Numbered from the stretch's first letter, positions 36,655-48,460 are shown. The stretch: 64,000 bases of DNA from Strigamia acuminata (GCA_949358305.1 OX442316.1:3596001-3660000), one strand, 5' to 3'. A program made the numbers and translations. Notes: generated by a model not told the origin, from the letters alone.

Positions 36655-37754
36655 AGAAGTGAAATTGGAATTGACTTTGGAATCAGAGCTGAAACAATTG
36701 ATGTTGCGTCTGGCCAATCAGATGGTTTCAATGAAACCTGGAATTGGATCTAGTTCTAGAACTAGTTCCAGATTCCGATAATGGCGGCCTGTTTGCATGC
36801 GGCAAAGTCTGGCCAACCAGACGTGAATCGACGAGAGTTGGAGTAGATCGTGATTGGTTGGCCGCACGACCTTTCCTTGCGTTGCGTCGCTTACTTCAAC
36901 TTTGAGTTGAAGCAGGAAATGGCGTCAACGTGTGACGATTCTACTTTTAGGCTAATTTATTAGCCAATTTGAGATAGATAAATAATCGGTTTATACAAGA
37001 CGTTGCTAAGACTAACAACAACCTAACCGAGATAAGCTACGAAATGTGCGCTAAATGAATAAATGACCAAATAATACGTACTTACGGTTTTACCTGCTTG
37101 TTTCTACGAATACAACTGGTTCTGGGTTCTGGTTACGTGTAAACGGGCGGCATCAACTGGTTGAGGATCCGGGCGAAGCCAGAGGGATACGGCTGACTTG
37201 CGGCATCGTCACAAATAACGCTACGGAGACGTATTTGGTCCGCACCTCGAATACCTAATATTGCGAAGAGTCCTTCGCATAAATAGGAATATTCGGCCGA
37301 ATATTCCATGTTCCAAATGAATAAAAGTAACGTGGTTAATGAAATATAACAAATGAATTGTTATATAAATATTAATTGGGCGGGGACCGTCACGACAATT
37401 GAGAGAACGTCGCGGGAGTTGTTGAGACTCCATCCGCCAGCATGCCTTACGACGACAAGATCTCGTGATCAGGCGCCGAGTATTTGTTTGTACGCTTTAA
37501 ATCGCTGTCGGTGGTACCAACCACCAGGTAAACATTTCTATGGACTTACCGGTATAAAAAGTATTGCCAATACAGGATTACCAATGCCCGAGTAATTTGT
37601 TTAGCACAGTGTTGTTAAACTCCTGTTCACGGGTTACTAACCCGGAGTGTACAATGGGGCAGGGACCGTCACAAACGTCAAGAATTTTTGACCCAAGCAG
37701 CTTTCGTTGCATCAGTTTTCTTGCGTTGCGTCTAGTGTGAACACAAGTGTGAAC
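36655..37754. mobile_element. Copy H2 of the GTTCACAC element, split by a solo LTR
   Basis: Positions 36,680-36,930 and 37,678-37,754 match 17,420-17,725 of copy H1, including GGCCAATCAGATGGTTT and the end GTGTGAACACAAGTGTGAAC. Between these parts lies the solo LTR. The left TIR is not recognisable. Confidence 0.72.
36931..37673. mobile_element. 743-bp solo LTR with 4-bp target duplication
   Basis: It starts TGTGACG and ends CGTCACA, so it has TG...CA ends with a 7-bp inverted repeat, and is flanked by AACG on both sides (36,927-36,930; 37,674-37,677). The empty site GGCGTCAACGTCAAGAATTT is preserved in copy H1 near 17,650, which fixes both junctions. It contains a TATAAAAAG-like word near 37,551. 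GGGACCGTCACG at about 37,383 resembles its own 3' end, hinting at an internal rearrangement. No internal retroelement region remains. Confidence 0.85.
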
Positions 37755-38856
37755 CTACCATAAGTTCGTATGTAGGGGACTGACTGTGCGTCAAACAGTA
37801 TTTACTGATATGAATTAAATCTTATTCGATGTGCGAATACTATTTCGCACCTCCAAATAATTATCCCCACACACAATACTTTTGGAACTAAGTAAAAGTA
37901 CTTCTTTTCTGTTGGTGATGTTTTTGACTATTCCATCTTCCAATAAGAAGTTGTGCACTAAACCGATCAAGAGATTTACTCGGCTATTCAACATTTCATT
38001 TCTCCTGACATACAAAAGCTTTCTCTTTTTTTCCCTACATTTTTTTTTTAAAGTTTACTATTCTTTATTTTGTCCTTGCTCATCTACTTTTTATAGAGAT
38101 TTTAATATTTTGGTTTATTTTGGTTTATTTTCTTCTTATTGACTAAATTTGTTGATGAAAATGTGGCAACGTGTGACAGTATTAATAAAAATGCGGATTT
38201 TGATGTCGTGTGAGTGATGAACGCGATTAAAGGTATGAGATGACATGTCGACAGTTGATAAGCCGGGTGTTACGTTTCAGTTATTGATCATAGTCGGGTG
38301 ACATTTTAAAATGTAAAGGGAGTACTCCGAAATGAAGCGCAGGAAAAGTACTTTTATTTCCCTTCTCTTTTTGTCTTTTGTGAAATAAATTGTTATTCTG
38401 TATCTCCATCCATTAGCTGATTCGTGTGTCTGGAGCCTGGAGACACTTATTGATGGAAATGCATGCTCGTGATTGATGATGCATTAGTTCCAATTTGCAT
38501 TTCCATTTTACTGTCGTCTGGAGCAACTTGGACTTTTAGAGTTTGAAAGTTTTACCAAGTCTAATTTATTTTGTCACGGTATGATTTAACATTAATTTAG
38601 ACGACTGATTGGCGCATGGTTGTCATCTGTCAGATTATGCCTAAATAACAGCATTTCACGCGCTAATGAAGCGAATAAAGTGTGTAATAATTTTGATTGG
38701 AACTTGAAAATCAAAGCCAAATGCGTTTAAAATAGAAACTCAAAAATTGTGGTTATCTTTAACTAAAGGTGTTATATAATTTGATCATTTTTTTGCTTGT
38801 GGAATTACAACATCAGATGATCAGATCCAAATGAAATGAAATAATTACTATTGTAT
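37755..38856. other. Intergenic, nothing recognised
   Basis: Short frames on both strands near 37,815-38,142 have no motif. Confidence 0.5.
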
Positions 38857-39286
38857 TATACTCTTGTTCGACTCAAGAGGGTGCCCTTCTCTCATTGGCC
38901 GAGCCGCATTACTCCTACCTCATGTTTGTATTACTACCACTAGGAGAAGTAGTTTTTATTTTTATTATCATTTGTTTATTGCTATAACCATTTAGGTTAA
39001 TATAATTTTGATTATTTGTATCCATGTAAGTTACATCCTTTGAAGAAATAAAGTTATATGAACATATAAATCAAAAACTCATTTTTGTTCTGTTTATCGG
39101 TTTTTTGGTCTGGACCGAACACAATTTTTGAATTATTTATTGGATGCTTTTTCTGGAATAACAAACAAAATGTCTGCACATTGGAATGCATTTCTGGTGT
39201 TTGGGTCTACATTTTTGGATCACTACACCAGTGATACGGCTCGGCCAATGAGAGAAGGGCACCCTCTTGAGTCGAACAAGAGTATA
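38857..39286 (+). mobile_element. 430-bp TIR element, TATACTC family (copy A2)
   Basis: It begins TATACTCTTGTTCGACTCAA and ends with the inverse. It has the same length and order as A1 at 2,890. GGTTTTTTGGTCTGG and ATTACTCCTA blocks are shared. The TIRs are intact. Confidence 0.88.
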
Positions 39287-40759
39287 GTTATGAATTTCCA
39301 GAGATACAAACTATAAATTTCACAGCAGCACATGAGTTAGTTTGCGTGTCTAACCTTAAGGGGTTTCATAGATGATACGCTGAAAGCGCTGAAGTGATTA
39401 TTCCAATAATCACAATCGCTCTATTATTGAAAACCCACGCTAGGTGGTGGCAGGTCCAATTGATTATACTACTGTCACATGACTTCCGGTTATGTTATGT
39501 TATGATTTAAGCATGAAAAGCTCATTTTTCAGTGATTATAAATAAGCCTAGAAACGCTGAACCGATTATTCATGTGATTGGCTCACACAAGTCACATGAT
39601 AATCGCTTCAGCAGAATAATCGTCATAATCGCTTCAGCGCCTACAGTGCATCATTTATGAAACTCCTATTGTATGCCAGCTGTTTTGCTTTAGTAAGATT
39701 AAAAAATTGTATGGTAAGCCGGCCGGCTTAAACGCGCCATTTTAGATTAATTCAGTTGGAGTAACAGTCACCAGAGAGCGCTGACTGATATCCCAGAAAA
39801 ATAAACTAATATGGAAAATGAATTTTGCTGAACAAAAGTTTGGTAATTTCATCTGAAAGATATTCCACTTTAAAGTGCGTGAGTAAATTTTTTAACATTG
39901 ATTTTCTCGCTTATGTCCGCGAGTCGTAGTAGATAAAAACGAACGGCTTTCGTTTTTTAAAACATAATCGAGAGATTTCAAGTGACACTCAACGCTCGTA
40001 TTGTTAAAATAAGTTTGGTTTGCCAGACTTTAGTAGCAAAGATTTTGTAAGAATAAATCATATCTTAAAACTCGGGATTAAAACATGTTTTTGCACCACT
40101 ACATCAATTCCGTGTTGCAGTGATGGCTGATAACAATATGATTTGTGTCGAGTCTCACTGGAGCATCAATATTTCTATCAGACGAGCTAAGAAACTAGAG
40201 GCCAGTGCCTCGGAAACTTCACACCCTGCTTTCTCCTTTTCACACTTCACTCAGTTTGAAGCTTCATCTCAAACACTAGACGAGGTAGCATAGAAAAACC
40301 ATCTCTCTCTCTCTCTCGCTCTCTCTCGTACGTTTTTTCGAGATAAGAGCTTTAGTCTGACTGTATCGCTATTGATCACAGTTTCCAATGGCGCTAGCAT
40401 GCCGGCAAATTGATGAATTGATTACAGATTACACGCTGCAATTTAGTTTCTACACGTTTTCAATTTCCAATTGAAACTTGTGTGGGTTTAACAGAACGTG
40501 ATTGCAGTAACTTAGCGCAGCGATTTCTCAACGATTTAATACAATATTTATTCAGTGGAGGCATTAGGAGATTTAGAGTGCTTATTTTCGGATTTTTTTT
40601 TTTTGTTTATTTTAATTATGCAGTCGTTTAAGTTATTTTTGTAGTTTGGTAATGGATTGTGCACATTAAGAAGTGCGATAAATCTATTTGAGGTGTTTAA
40701 TTCGGATTTATTGTTTTATTGTCTTAGAATTGCAGACCGAATAAACACGCAGTGCATTT
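39287..40759. other. Intergenic; (CT)n at 40,303-40,328
   Basis: CGCTGAA-type words around 39,380-39,650 form loose inverted matches. No supported gene. Confidence 0.45.
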
Positions 40760-41135
40760 TGCACCTTAATATAGATTTTTGGAGTTGAAAAATGCATTTT
40801 TAGACTTGAAAACACATTTTTCGACTTAAAAAACGTATTTTTCGACTTGAATAACGGATTTTTCGACCTAAAAAACGCAATTTTTTACTTGAAAACGCAT
40901 TTTTCGACCTGAAAAACGCAATTTTTTACTTGAAAACGTATTTTTCGACTTGAATAACGCATTTTTCGACTTTAATAACGGATTTTTCGACCGGAAAAAC
41001 GCAATTTTTGACTTGAAAACGCATTTTTCGACTTGAAAAACGCATTTTTCGACTTAAAAAACGCATTTTTCGACTTGAAAAACGCATTTTTCGACTTGAA
41101 TAACGGATTTTTCGACTTGAAAATTGCATTTTGCA
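40760..41135. repeat. Minisatellite, 20-21-bp unit
   Basis: About 17 units with consensus CTTGAAAAACGCATTTTTCG. Each unit has one A-run and one T-run. Open frames on both strands are repeat-derived. Confidence 0.92.
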
Positions 41136-42001
41136 CTTGCCAGCCGTGGATTTTGAAGGACACCGGGTTCAATAAGCATCCCGCACTCAATAAGAGCATT
41201 TACGCTAAATTTGCAATTTGACTACTGCCACAGTGAGGCATTTGAACACCTCAATTGACGCAAATGTTGACGGTTCTTGACACACTTGCGCATGGAAGGT
41301 GAAATTGATCGGCGATCAATTGTAACGCATTTTCGCTTCGTGATACACAACGTCAGTTTTGAACGAGAAAATCGATAGAAATGATAAACAAAGTTCATTC
41401 AAACGCAGGAAATAAGTTTTTTTTAGTCATTTTCTCATATTCATAATGCGTCGTCGGATGTCTGTTGATGTTGACGAGCGTGTGTACGAACAATGCAAAA
41501 CATTGCTTAAGAATTTAAAAATCTCCCTTGCAGGTCATGCACGGGTAAATACTTTATGAAGCCGTTTGGAAGGAACAAACAACTGCACGTGATTAAATAT
41601 TAAATGTGTGTGTAGGCGGGAAATCTTTTACTTTTTTCTTATACTTGCTTTCGCTAATTCTTCGGTTGTTTTCCATTCATCTCAGTCTTAAGATGTTTTT
41701 GTTTGCTTGATGCGCTGCACGAAGTGGATTCGAAAATTCACTTACCGGTTAACCGAATTAAAATGCAAAACAAACGGTGAAATAGATTTTTAAGAGATGA
41801 AATCGACGTTGGAGGTGCCATGAAACTCGAATGGAATGTAGGCTTCGCTGCGCAGTCTATGGGTAATGCAGTGAAGCTTTTTTTTTCGAAGAAATTTAAC
41901 TTGGGAATGCTTGTTGTTTTTTTTTTCTTTTTCGCTTTTTATATATCTGAAATGGAGAATTGAATTTTTTTGCTTTTGTGTGGTCATCACTTTCAATAGA
42001 T

Positions 42002-42038
<37 letters not shown>

Positions 42039-43240
42039 AATAATAATATTTTATTCTGGCTGTTCAGAATTGGCGGTTTGTTTCTTTCCCACATCTAGGG
42101 CTCAATCTGGGTTGAGATAATATCTGAAATTATTTTTTTGAAAAAAATTTCAAATAATAAAAAAGAACACATCAAAAAATAATTTTTTTCAAAAAAAATT
42201 AATTCTTGTCTTATCTTTTTTTATTTTTACGGGAAAAGACAGGAAATTCATTTGTGTCATAACAGTAATTAGCTAATTCTCATTACACGTGATTGTCATG
42301 TTTTTCTAATTAACTTTTTTGGTTTATTTTAAAGTCGAGATTGAACATGTTGTTTATTTAGTGTCATTATATTTTTTTTGTTCCTTGGCAAAATTCTAGG
42401 AGTTAAAAAGGGAGTTTGCGCATGGCCAGCGCGCAGACTGTGAGCAAAACGGGTTGCAGGAGTGTGCAGTATGCACGGGATGCAAGAAGCGTAAAACAAG
42501 AGCAAAATTGAAGTCATTTTTCAAAAAGTCGAGAGGGAGTTATAAATCGCGACGGCTTGCACGGAAAGCAGCAGCTGCACCATCTATTTTCAAGACGAAA
42601 ATGCCCGAAGAGGAAGTTGTCATATCGCGCTCTTTTTGCTGCCATTTGGATTGCAATCATGTTCTAGATAAGATGAGAAACAGCTGCTTCGTTTCTAACA
42701 TCATCTTGATAGCGCAGTCGGTGGCAGGCGTCTTTCCGTGCCGGTCACTTTAAAGGGCGAATCAAATAAGAAATTACAAGTTACGCTAGAAAACGCTCGG
42801 ATTTATACGAAATTCACACAGCCAACCTACACATTTACACTTTTTAATAAGTGAAATTGATTTAATGCTAAAAAGTCGATTTGCGTTATTTGAAATGATG
42901 AAATTGTGTAAAATGTATACGCAGTACGTACAACAAGTTATTTACACTATTTTTTACATAGAATGTTCGATCCAAGTATCTAATTTGTTCTTTTGGTAGA
43001 ACCAGTATTTCGGTATTCAATATTCAAAAAAACCAGTAAACCAGTATTTTTCGGTAATAAAGTAAAATAAAATAGCTACAATGTTAAATATTTTTATATT
43101 AATTGTAATTTTTTTTTAATGTTATTTTGAATGGGTTGTAGCAGTTTGATGAATGTAGGGTTGTTATGTTAGGCATGTTATCAGGTGCTGGTTTTATTTG
43201 TTGATATTGAAATTATTTTTTTTTTAAATTGATAAATTGA
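41136..43240. other. Intergenic; poly(T) tract near 42,007-42,031
   Basis: A G+C-raised patch at 42,410-42,760 contains a 99-aa frame (alternative start) rich in Lys/Arg with CAVCTGCKKRK near its beginning. I recognise no domain. No other feature supported. Confidence 0.4.
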
Positions 43241-43425
43241 GAGTTTATAAGATTTTTAAGTAAAGAAATTTGATAAATTCTCATTTTTAAGTTAAAAAAT
43301 CGATATAGTCTTATTTTTATGTGGAAAAAAAATCGATTAATTTTTACGTATAATAATCGAAAAATTCACATTTTTAAGTTAAAAAATCAATAACTTCGCA
43401 TTTTTATGTTTAAAAAAATGCCATT
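43241..43425. repeat. Degenerate array, about 30-bp unit
   Basis: Units starting ATTTTTAAGTTAAAAAATCG recur at about 30, 27, 30 and 30 bp. Confidence 0.65.
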
Positions 43426-45639
43426 CAACTAAAGACGGTATTCGGTATTTTCTTTAAAAAGACCGGTTTTTGATACCGGTAAATACCGATAGAGAAACCT
43501 TAGCAGACGAGTGTTTCGCACCTACAAAATTGTAATCATATACCTGTTGTGCATTTTATAAGTTGCCACTAGATGGATGTAGCGTTTAGATCACATGACC
43601 TAACTAACCAATATAAAAATTTGTAACGTTGAATAAACATCAAACAAAACAACACCTTTTAACACGTCTATTTTTTGCGTAAAAAAGGGAAATTTTATAT
43701 TCAGCTTGTTTGTGCTGTATGATTTTTTAGCGATGATTTTCTTTGATGCAAACGATGCGAAAGACTGAGTGTGCGGTGTAATTTGCTTCTCTATTTACAC
43801 AATTATGCTTCGGTTCATTAACCGGGTTGTGGAGTTAATTTCAGGGTTAATAAGAATGGGCCACAACAAATTTTATAAGTGCCATTCACATCAAAGAGAA
43901 CTGAAAAGAGATGAGAGAGAGAGGAAGCAGAAAAAGGGAAGTAATTATCCTTAATGAGTTTTCTAAGTGCTCGTTTCTTCTGGTTTTCTCTTACATCTCC
44001 TCAAAGCTTATTAAAATTAACTCATTAGTGATAAAGGGAGTACCATTCAATTTCTGATTATTGAATTCTCACTTTATCATTAATCCGAAAGGGAGAACAA
44101 ACTTTTCTTTGCTTTCCTGCATTTTTTTTTTATTTCTCTCTTATTTGTACTGAACTTTGCATTTCTCATAAAACATCCAAATTGTTTGAATCGCATCATG
44201 GATCATACTTGGAAATGGGCCTTAGGGATCAACAGAACATAAAATAAATTTGCCTGTCTCTAAGCAATGGAGCTTGTTATATCACAGCCAAAAAATGTAT
44301 ACACAAAAAACTTATTAAATTCTGCAGTGGATGGTTGCATTAATGAGTTAGTGGCTCTAAAAATGGTTAAGTTTGAAATTACTGCCTTGGCTATAAAAAA
44401 ATTACAAAAATCAAAAATCAAAACATGAAATTATCAAAAATCGTTAATAAAATGCAAGAAAAATTATTGATTTTTAATGATTTTATGATAATTTGATGAA
44501 AAAAGTATGAAAAAACCCATTTTCATAAATATATTGAAATTATAGTGCGATGTATTGCGAAATGCATTTTGTGATACATTTTTGCATGCAATTGGTTTGC
44601 AAAGCATTGTAAATATAAAGGTAGATGGATTTTACAACTTTCGAACCGTTAATTCGGTGTCCCTGTCTGTTTCTTACGTGAGCATGCGTTCATTATTCTG
44701 TTCGCTTGTCCTTGGGCCAGTCCTGATAAAGACCATGCTGTCACAAATTCTTAATGATTTTATGATAATTAAGGAAAAAAATTCGGATTTTTAAATTTAG
44801 TTTGCGTCTCTCTTTAATAACATGGCGAGTAGGAATAAAAGGAATATTGATAAGCAGTCAGTCCAGTGCTTATCAGAGCGGAAGATTGTGTTGTGCTGTT
44901 ATTACACCTCCATATAGTTTATACGACTAATAACAATATTAAAAGTCAATATTACTACTTTTCTGGAGACACATTTTCATGTATATCAATAGCAACCATA
45001 AAAGAAAGGCTTTTAAGATGAAAACTCGAACCATAAACTTTGTCCAATATATCATTGTCATAAATCCTGCAGTTTTAAGAGCATTTCCTTTCAATTTTAC
45101 GACTTTTACTTTGCCGCTTGATGCAGGTGGAGGAGAATGAATTCTCCCAGAAACAAACCCTCTTGTCTTCATATACACTTAGAAGAAAAAAAATAGGAAA
45201 AAATAGAAAAAACACCTTTAAAAGGGAGGAAGGTTGGGTGGTGAAAGCAAGCTGGAGTTGAGCAGTTTTATCGTGATTCTAGAGGTGGGCAAAAGCTTAT
45301 TGTGTGTCTGCAAATGCATGTGTGGTCAGCTAGTGAAAAAAAAATCAATTGGAATTGTCCATTAGGAATAAGATGGAAATGGGAGAAGGCTGAAAAAGGT
45401 TGAAAAGGTGGCCAATAACGATGGATAAGTTAGAATTAAATTATGATTTAATAATATAAAACCAATGTAGTCCTGAGTAGCTCAATTTAATTATCATTTA
45501 CAGCCAATTCTGTTTTTACACGAGTTTGGTTTAAATTTGGTCTGGAAAAATAAATTCAATTCTATTTTCAGGTAATTTCTTTCGATTTAAAGTGGTTAAA
45601 AATTTGCCTTTTTAAAATTCTAGTTTGGTTTAGATTTTC
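43426..45639. other. Intergenic, nothing recognised
   Basis: AT-rich. ACGGTATTCGGTATT and GATACCGGTAAATACCG words at 43,435-43,490 and near 43,010 may be ends of a decayed element. No gene supported. Confidence 0.45.
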
Positions 45640-46700
45640 TAGGAAATATTTAGGGAATTCTTCTAGTTTGGTTGTGTAGGAAATATTTAGGGAATTCTCC
45701 TAGTTTGTTGTCTGTATTTAGGGAATTCCACTAGTTTGTTGTCTATATTTAGGGAATTCCACTAGTTTGTTGTTTATATTTATGGAATTCTACTAGTTTG
45801 TTGTCTATATTTTGGGAATTCCACTAGTTTGTTGTCTAGGAAATATTTAGGGAATTCCACTAGTTTGTTGTCTATATTTAGGGAATTCCACTAGTTTGTT
45901 GTCTATATTTAGGGAATTCCACTAGTTTGTTGTTTATATTTATGGAATTCTACTAGTTTGTTGTCTATATTTTGGGAATTCCACTAGTTTGTTGTCTAGG
46001 AAATATTTAGGGAATTCCTCTAGTTTGTTGTCTGTATTTAGAGACTTCCTCTAGTTTGTTGTCTGTACTTTGGGGATTTCCCTAGTTTGTTATCTGTATT
46101 TAGGAAATTCCTGTAGTTTGTTGTCTGTGTATAGGGAATTCCTCTAGTTTGTTGTCTGTACTTTGGGAATTTCCCTAGTTTGTTGTCTGTATTTATGGAA
46201 TTTCCTTAGTTTGTTGTGTAGGAAATATTTAGGGAATTCTCCTAGTTTTTTGTTTAGAAAATATTTAGGGAATTTTCCTAGTTTGTTGTCTAGGCAATAT
46301 TTAGGGAATTTTCCTAGTTTGTTGTCTAGGCTATATTTAGGAAATTCCCCTAGTTTGTTGTCTGTATTTAGGAAATTCCTCTAGTTTGTTGTCTGTGTAT
46401 AGGGAATTCCTTTAGTTTGTTGTCTGTACTTTGGGAATTTCCCTAGTTTGTTGTCTGTATTTATGGAATTTCCTTAGTTTGTTGTCTGTATTTAGGGAAT
46501 TTCCCTAGTTTGTAGTCCAGGAAATATGTAGGAAATTCCCCTAGTTTATTGCCTGTATTTAGGGAATTCTACTAGTTTGTTGTCTATATTTAGGGAATTC
46601 CACTAGTTTGTTGTGTGTATTTATGGAATTCCCCGAGTTATTTGGCTGTATTTAGGGAATTTGTTGTCTAGGAAATATGTAGGAAATTCTCCTAGTTTGT
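45640..46700. repeat. Minisatellite, about 31-bp unit, GGGAATTCC-rich
   Basis: More than 30 units of ATTTAGGGAATTCCACTAGT plus TTGTTGTCTAT. A higher-order period is present: positions 45,741-45,858 recur exactly at 45,901-46,018 (160-bp shift), and a second multi-unit block around 46,090-46,220 recurs near 46,340-46,480. The array lies immediately upstream of the receptor coding exon, presumably within its 5' intron. Many units contain GGGAATTCC followed by T or A, which fits the insect kappaB consensus GGGRAYYYYY when a T follows. Confidence 0.92.
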
Positions 46701-46782
46701 TTTGGTCTTGAGTAAAAACAGAAATTGATGTATTCCATGTCATTTAAATTTAATTAAAATAAAATTTTGTTTATTTTTGCAG

Positions 46783-46843
46783 GTGAAGAATGTTCCATGA
46801 ACAAGATGAGCCCAACTTAAGGCCGTGAGTGCGCGTGGATGCG
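46783..46843 (+). other. 5' untranslated part of the receptor exon, with a 12-codon upstream ORF
   Basis: A good acceptor (TTTATTTTTGCAG, ending at 46,782) precedes this segment. An ATG at 46,790 opens a 12-codon frame that stops at TGA 46,826-46,828, in frame with and 15 nt upstream of the main ATG. That stop rules out an N-terminal extension from an upstream exon and makes upstream-ORF control possible. Confidence 0.6.
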
Positions 46844-48460
46844 ATGGATTCGGCACGCCAACTCCTAGCCATGGTGATGGCAGTATTACTCGCCGACGTG
46901 CTCGGATGTCCCCGCGACTGCAGCTGCCGCTGGAAAAGCGGCAAAGAATCCGTCGACTGCTCCCGCAAGAACCTCAAAGACATCCCGAAGGAAATGGCGA
47001 GCGGCACCCAAGTGCTCAACATGAGCGGCAACCCTCTCCTCGCCCTCCCGTCGCACGTGTTCGAACGAGCGGGTCTCCTCAACCTGCAGCGCATCTACCT
47101 CTCCCGCTGCAACGTCAAGCAGATCGGCGAGTCCGCCTTCGCCCGGCTCACCAACCTCATCGACTTGGACCTCAGCTACAACAGCCTGGTTTCGGTGCCT
47201 TCCAAGTCGTTCGACGAGTGCCCCGTGCTGCGCCGGCTCGTGCTCAGCGGCAACCCGATCGCCAAACTCGAAGCGAACGCATTTACCCGCCTTTCCTTCC
47301 TCACTGTCCTGGAACTGAGCCACTGCCAGGTGGCGCAGGTGGCTCCACGTGCCTTCGACGGACTCGCGGCCCTCACACACCTCAAACTGGATGGCAATCA
47401 ACTGACGATGCTCAAAGGCGGCGTCGTGGCCGGCCTCGTGTCCCTGCACGGCGCCGCCCTGCACGGCAACCCGTGGCGCTGCGACTGCGCGCTCAGGGAG
47501 ATGCGCGCCTGGCTCATGAAGGGCCGCGTGCCCTGCCCGATCCCGCCCGTGTGCGAGCACCCGCCGCGCGTGCGGGGCATCCCGCTGGAGCGCGTGGACG
47601 GCGCCGAGCTCGCGTGCGAGCCGCGGGGATCCGCCGACGAGACGTTGGAGGTGCTCGTCGGCAACGACGCTCTCCTCCGCTGCCGGATCAACGCGGTGCC
47701 AGAAGCGCAGGTGCGCTGGACTAAAGGGGACACGACTTTGGTTAATTGGACGCTCGTGCTGCCCAACAGGCGCTATTTGATCGTGGAAAACGGAACGGCC
47801 GATAAAATAAGTACGTTGGTCATTTCCGATGCTCAACAGGGCGATTCGGGCTTCTACACGTGCGCGGCGAGCAACCGCGCGGGCGAGTGGCACGCCGGGA
47901 CGACGCTGCACGTGCTCAGCCCGTCGTTGGCCACCGTCGCGCTCAGCAGGACTTACGTGGTGGCGCTCATGGCCGCGGTGCTGCTCGTCGTGGCGGCGGC
48001 CGTGTTGGTCGCGGTGCTCGCGCGGCGGCGCCACGTGTGCGCGGACAAGGACAAAAGTGCGAACATCGCCGGTGTGAATCACGAGAGTTTCTCCGGTGAC
48101 GGCGTCGTCGTCGTTGTGGATCAGAATAAATCCATTCGCAGGACATTGTTGTCGAGTTGTCACGAGATCGCGGATGGGAGAGTTTATGCCAAGTCGTTTT
48201 TGGAGAATAATTTTTTGAGCCGGCCCGATGTGATTAACGTGCAGGCGGAGAATAATGGGTCGGTGACGGTGCCGGCGCCGGTTGTGGAAGCGAATAGCAA
48301 GTGGCCGTGTGTGGGTGGGTCGAAGGAGGAGGGGGATAAGCGGGGGACGAGGTATGCGGTTTTTAGGACATTTGAATCGTCGGATGATTTGTTTTGCGGG
48401 GAACAGTTGGAGAATCCGTTTGTGACGGATCAGGACACAATGGTCAATACGGAAACGTGA
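46844..48460 (+). CDS. Kekkon-like LRR-Ig transmembrane receptor
   Basis: 538 aa, single coding exon. Residues 1-21 form a signal peptide. An LRRNT cap follows (C22, C26, C28, C39), then about seven leucine-rich repeats (about 55-209), an LRRCT cap (NPWRCDC at 209-215; C231, C237, C258), one C2-type Ig domain (C280, W292, DSGFYTC ending C340), a transmembrane helix (371-393) with an RRR stop-transfer, and a cytoplasmic tail of about 145 residues without a canonical PDZ ligand. NXS/T sites lie at 59, 301 and 316. This order is diagnostic of kekkon-type proteins, plasma-membrane receptors known in insects to modulate EGFR and BMP signalling. The first in-frame ATG is 46,844; a stop lies at 46,826. 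The exon is strongly G+C/CpG-rich against AT-rich flanks. Which kekkon subtype is unclear; Lambik/LRIG-like alternatives are less likely because there is only one Ig domain. Confidence 0.93.
   Translation: MDSARQLLAMVMAVLLADVLGCPRDCSCRWKSGKESVDCSRKNLKDIPKEMASGTQVLNMSGNPLLALPSHVFERAGLLNLQRIYLSRCNVKQIGESAFARLTNLIDLDLSYNSLVSVPSKSFDECPVLRRLVLSGNPIAKLEANAFTRLSFLTVLELSHCQVAQVAPRAFDGLAALTHLKLDGNQLTMLKGGVVAGLVSLHGAALHGNPWRCDCALREMRAWLMKGRVPCPIPPVCEHPPRVRGIPLERVDGAELACEPRGSADETLEVLVGNDALLRCRINAVPEAQVRWTKGDTTLVNWTLVLPNRRYLIVENGTADKISTLVISDAQQGDSGFYTCAASNRAGEWHAGTTLHVLSPSLATVALSRTYVVALMAAVLLVVAAAVLVAVLARRRHVCADKDKSANIAGVNHESFSGDGVVVVVDQNKSIRRTLLSSCHEIADGRVYAKSFLENNFLSRPDVINVQAENNGSVTVPAPVVEANSKWPCVGGSKEEGDKRGTRYAVFRTFESSDDLFCGEQLENPFVTDQDTMVNTET

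Noticed and set aside
46829-46843. N-terminal extension of the receptor starting at a GTG
   Set aside because: Animal genes rarely start at GTG, a stop lies just upstream, and the ATG at 46,844 is followed at once by a signal peptide.
46825-47724. 299-aa open frame on the plus strand in a second frame
   Set aside because: Shadow of the receptor gene. Arg/Pro-rich product without domains, and the LRR-Ig reading explains the sequence fully.
46886-48163. 425-aa open frame on the minus strand
   Set aside because: It mirrors the G+C-rich receptor exon, where stop codons are rare in every frame. Its product is compositionally biased (Arg/His/Ala) and has no domain.
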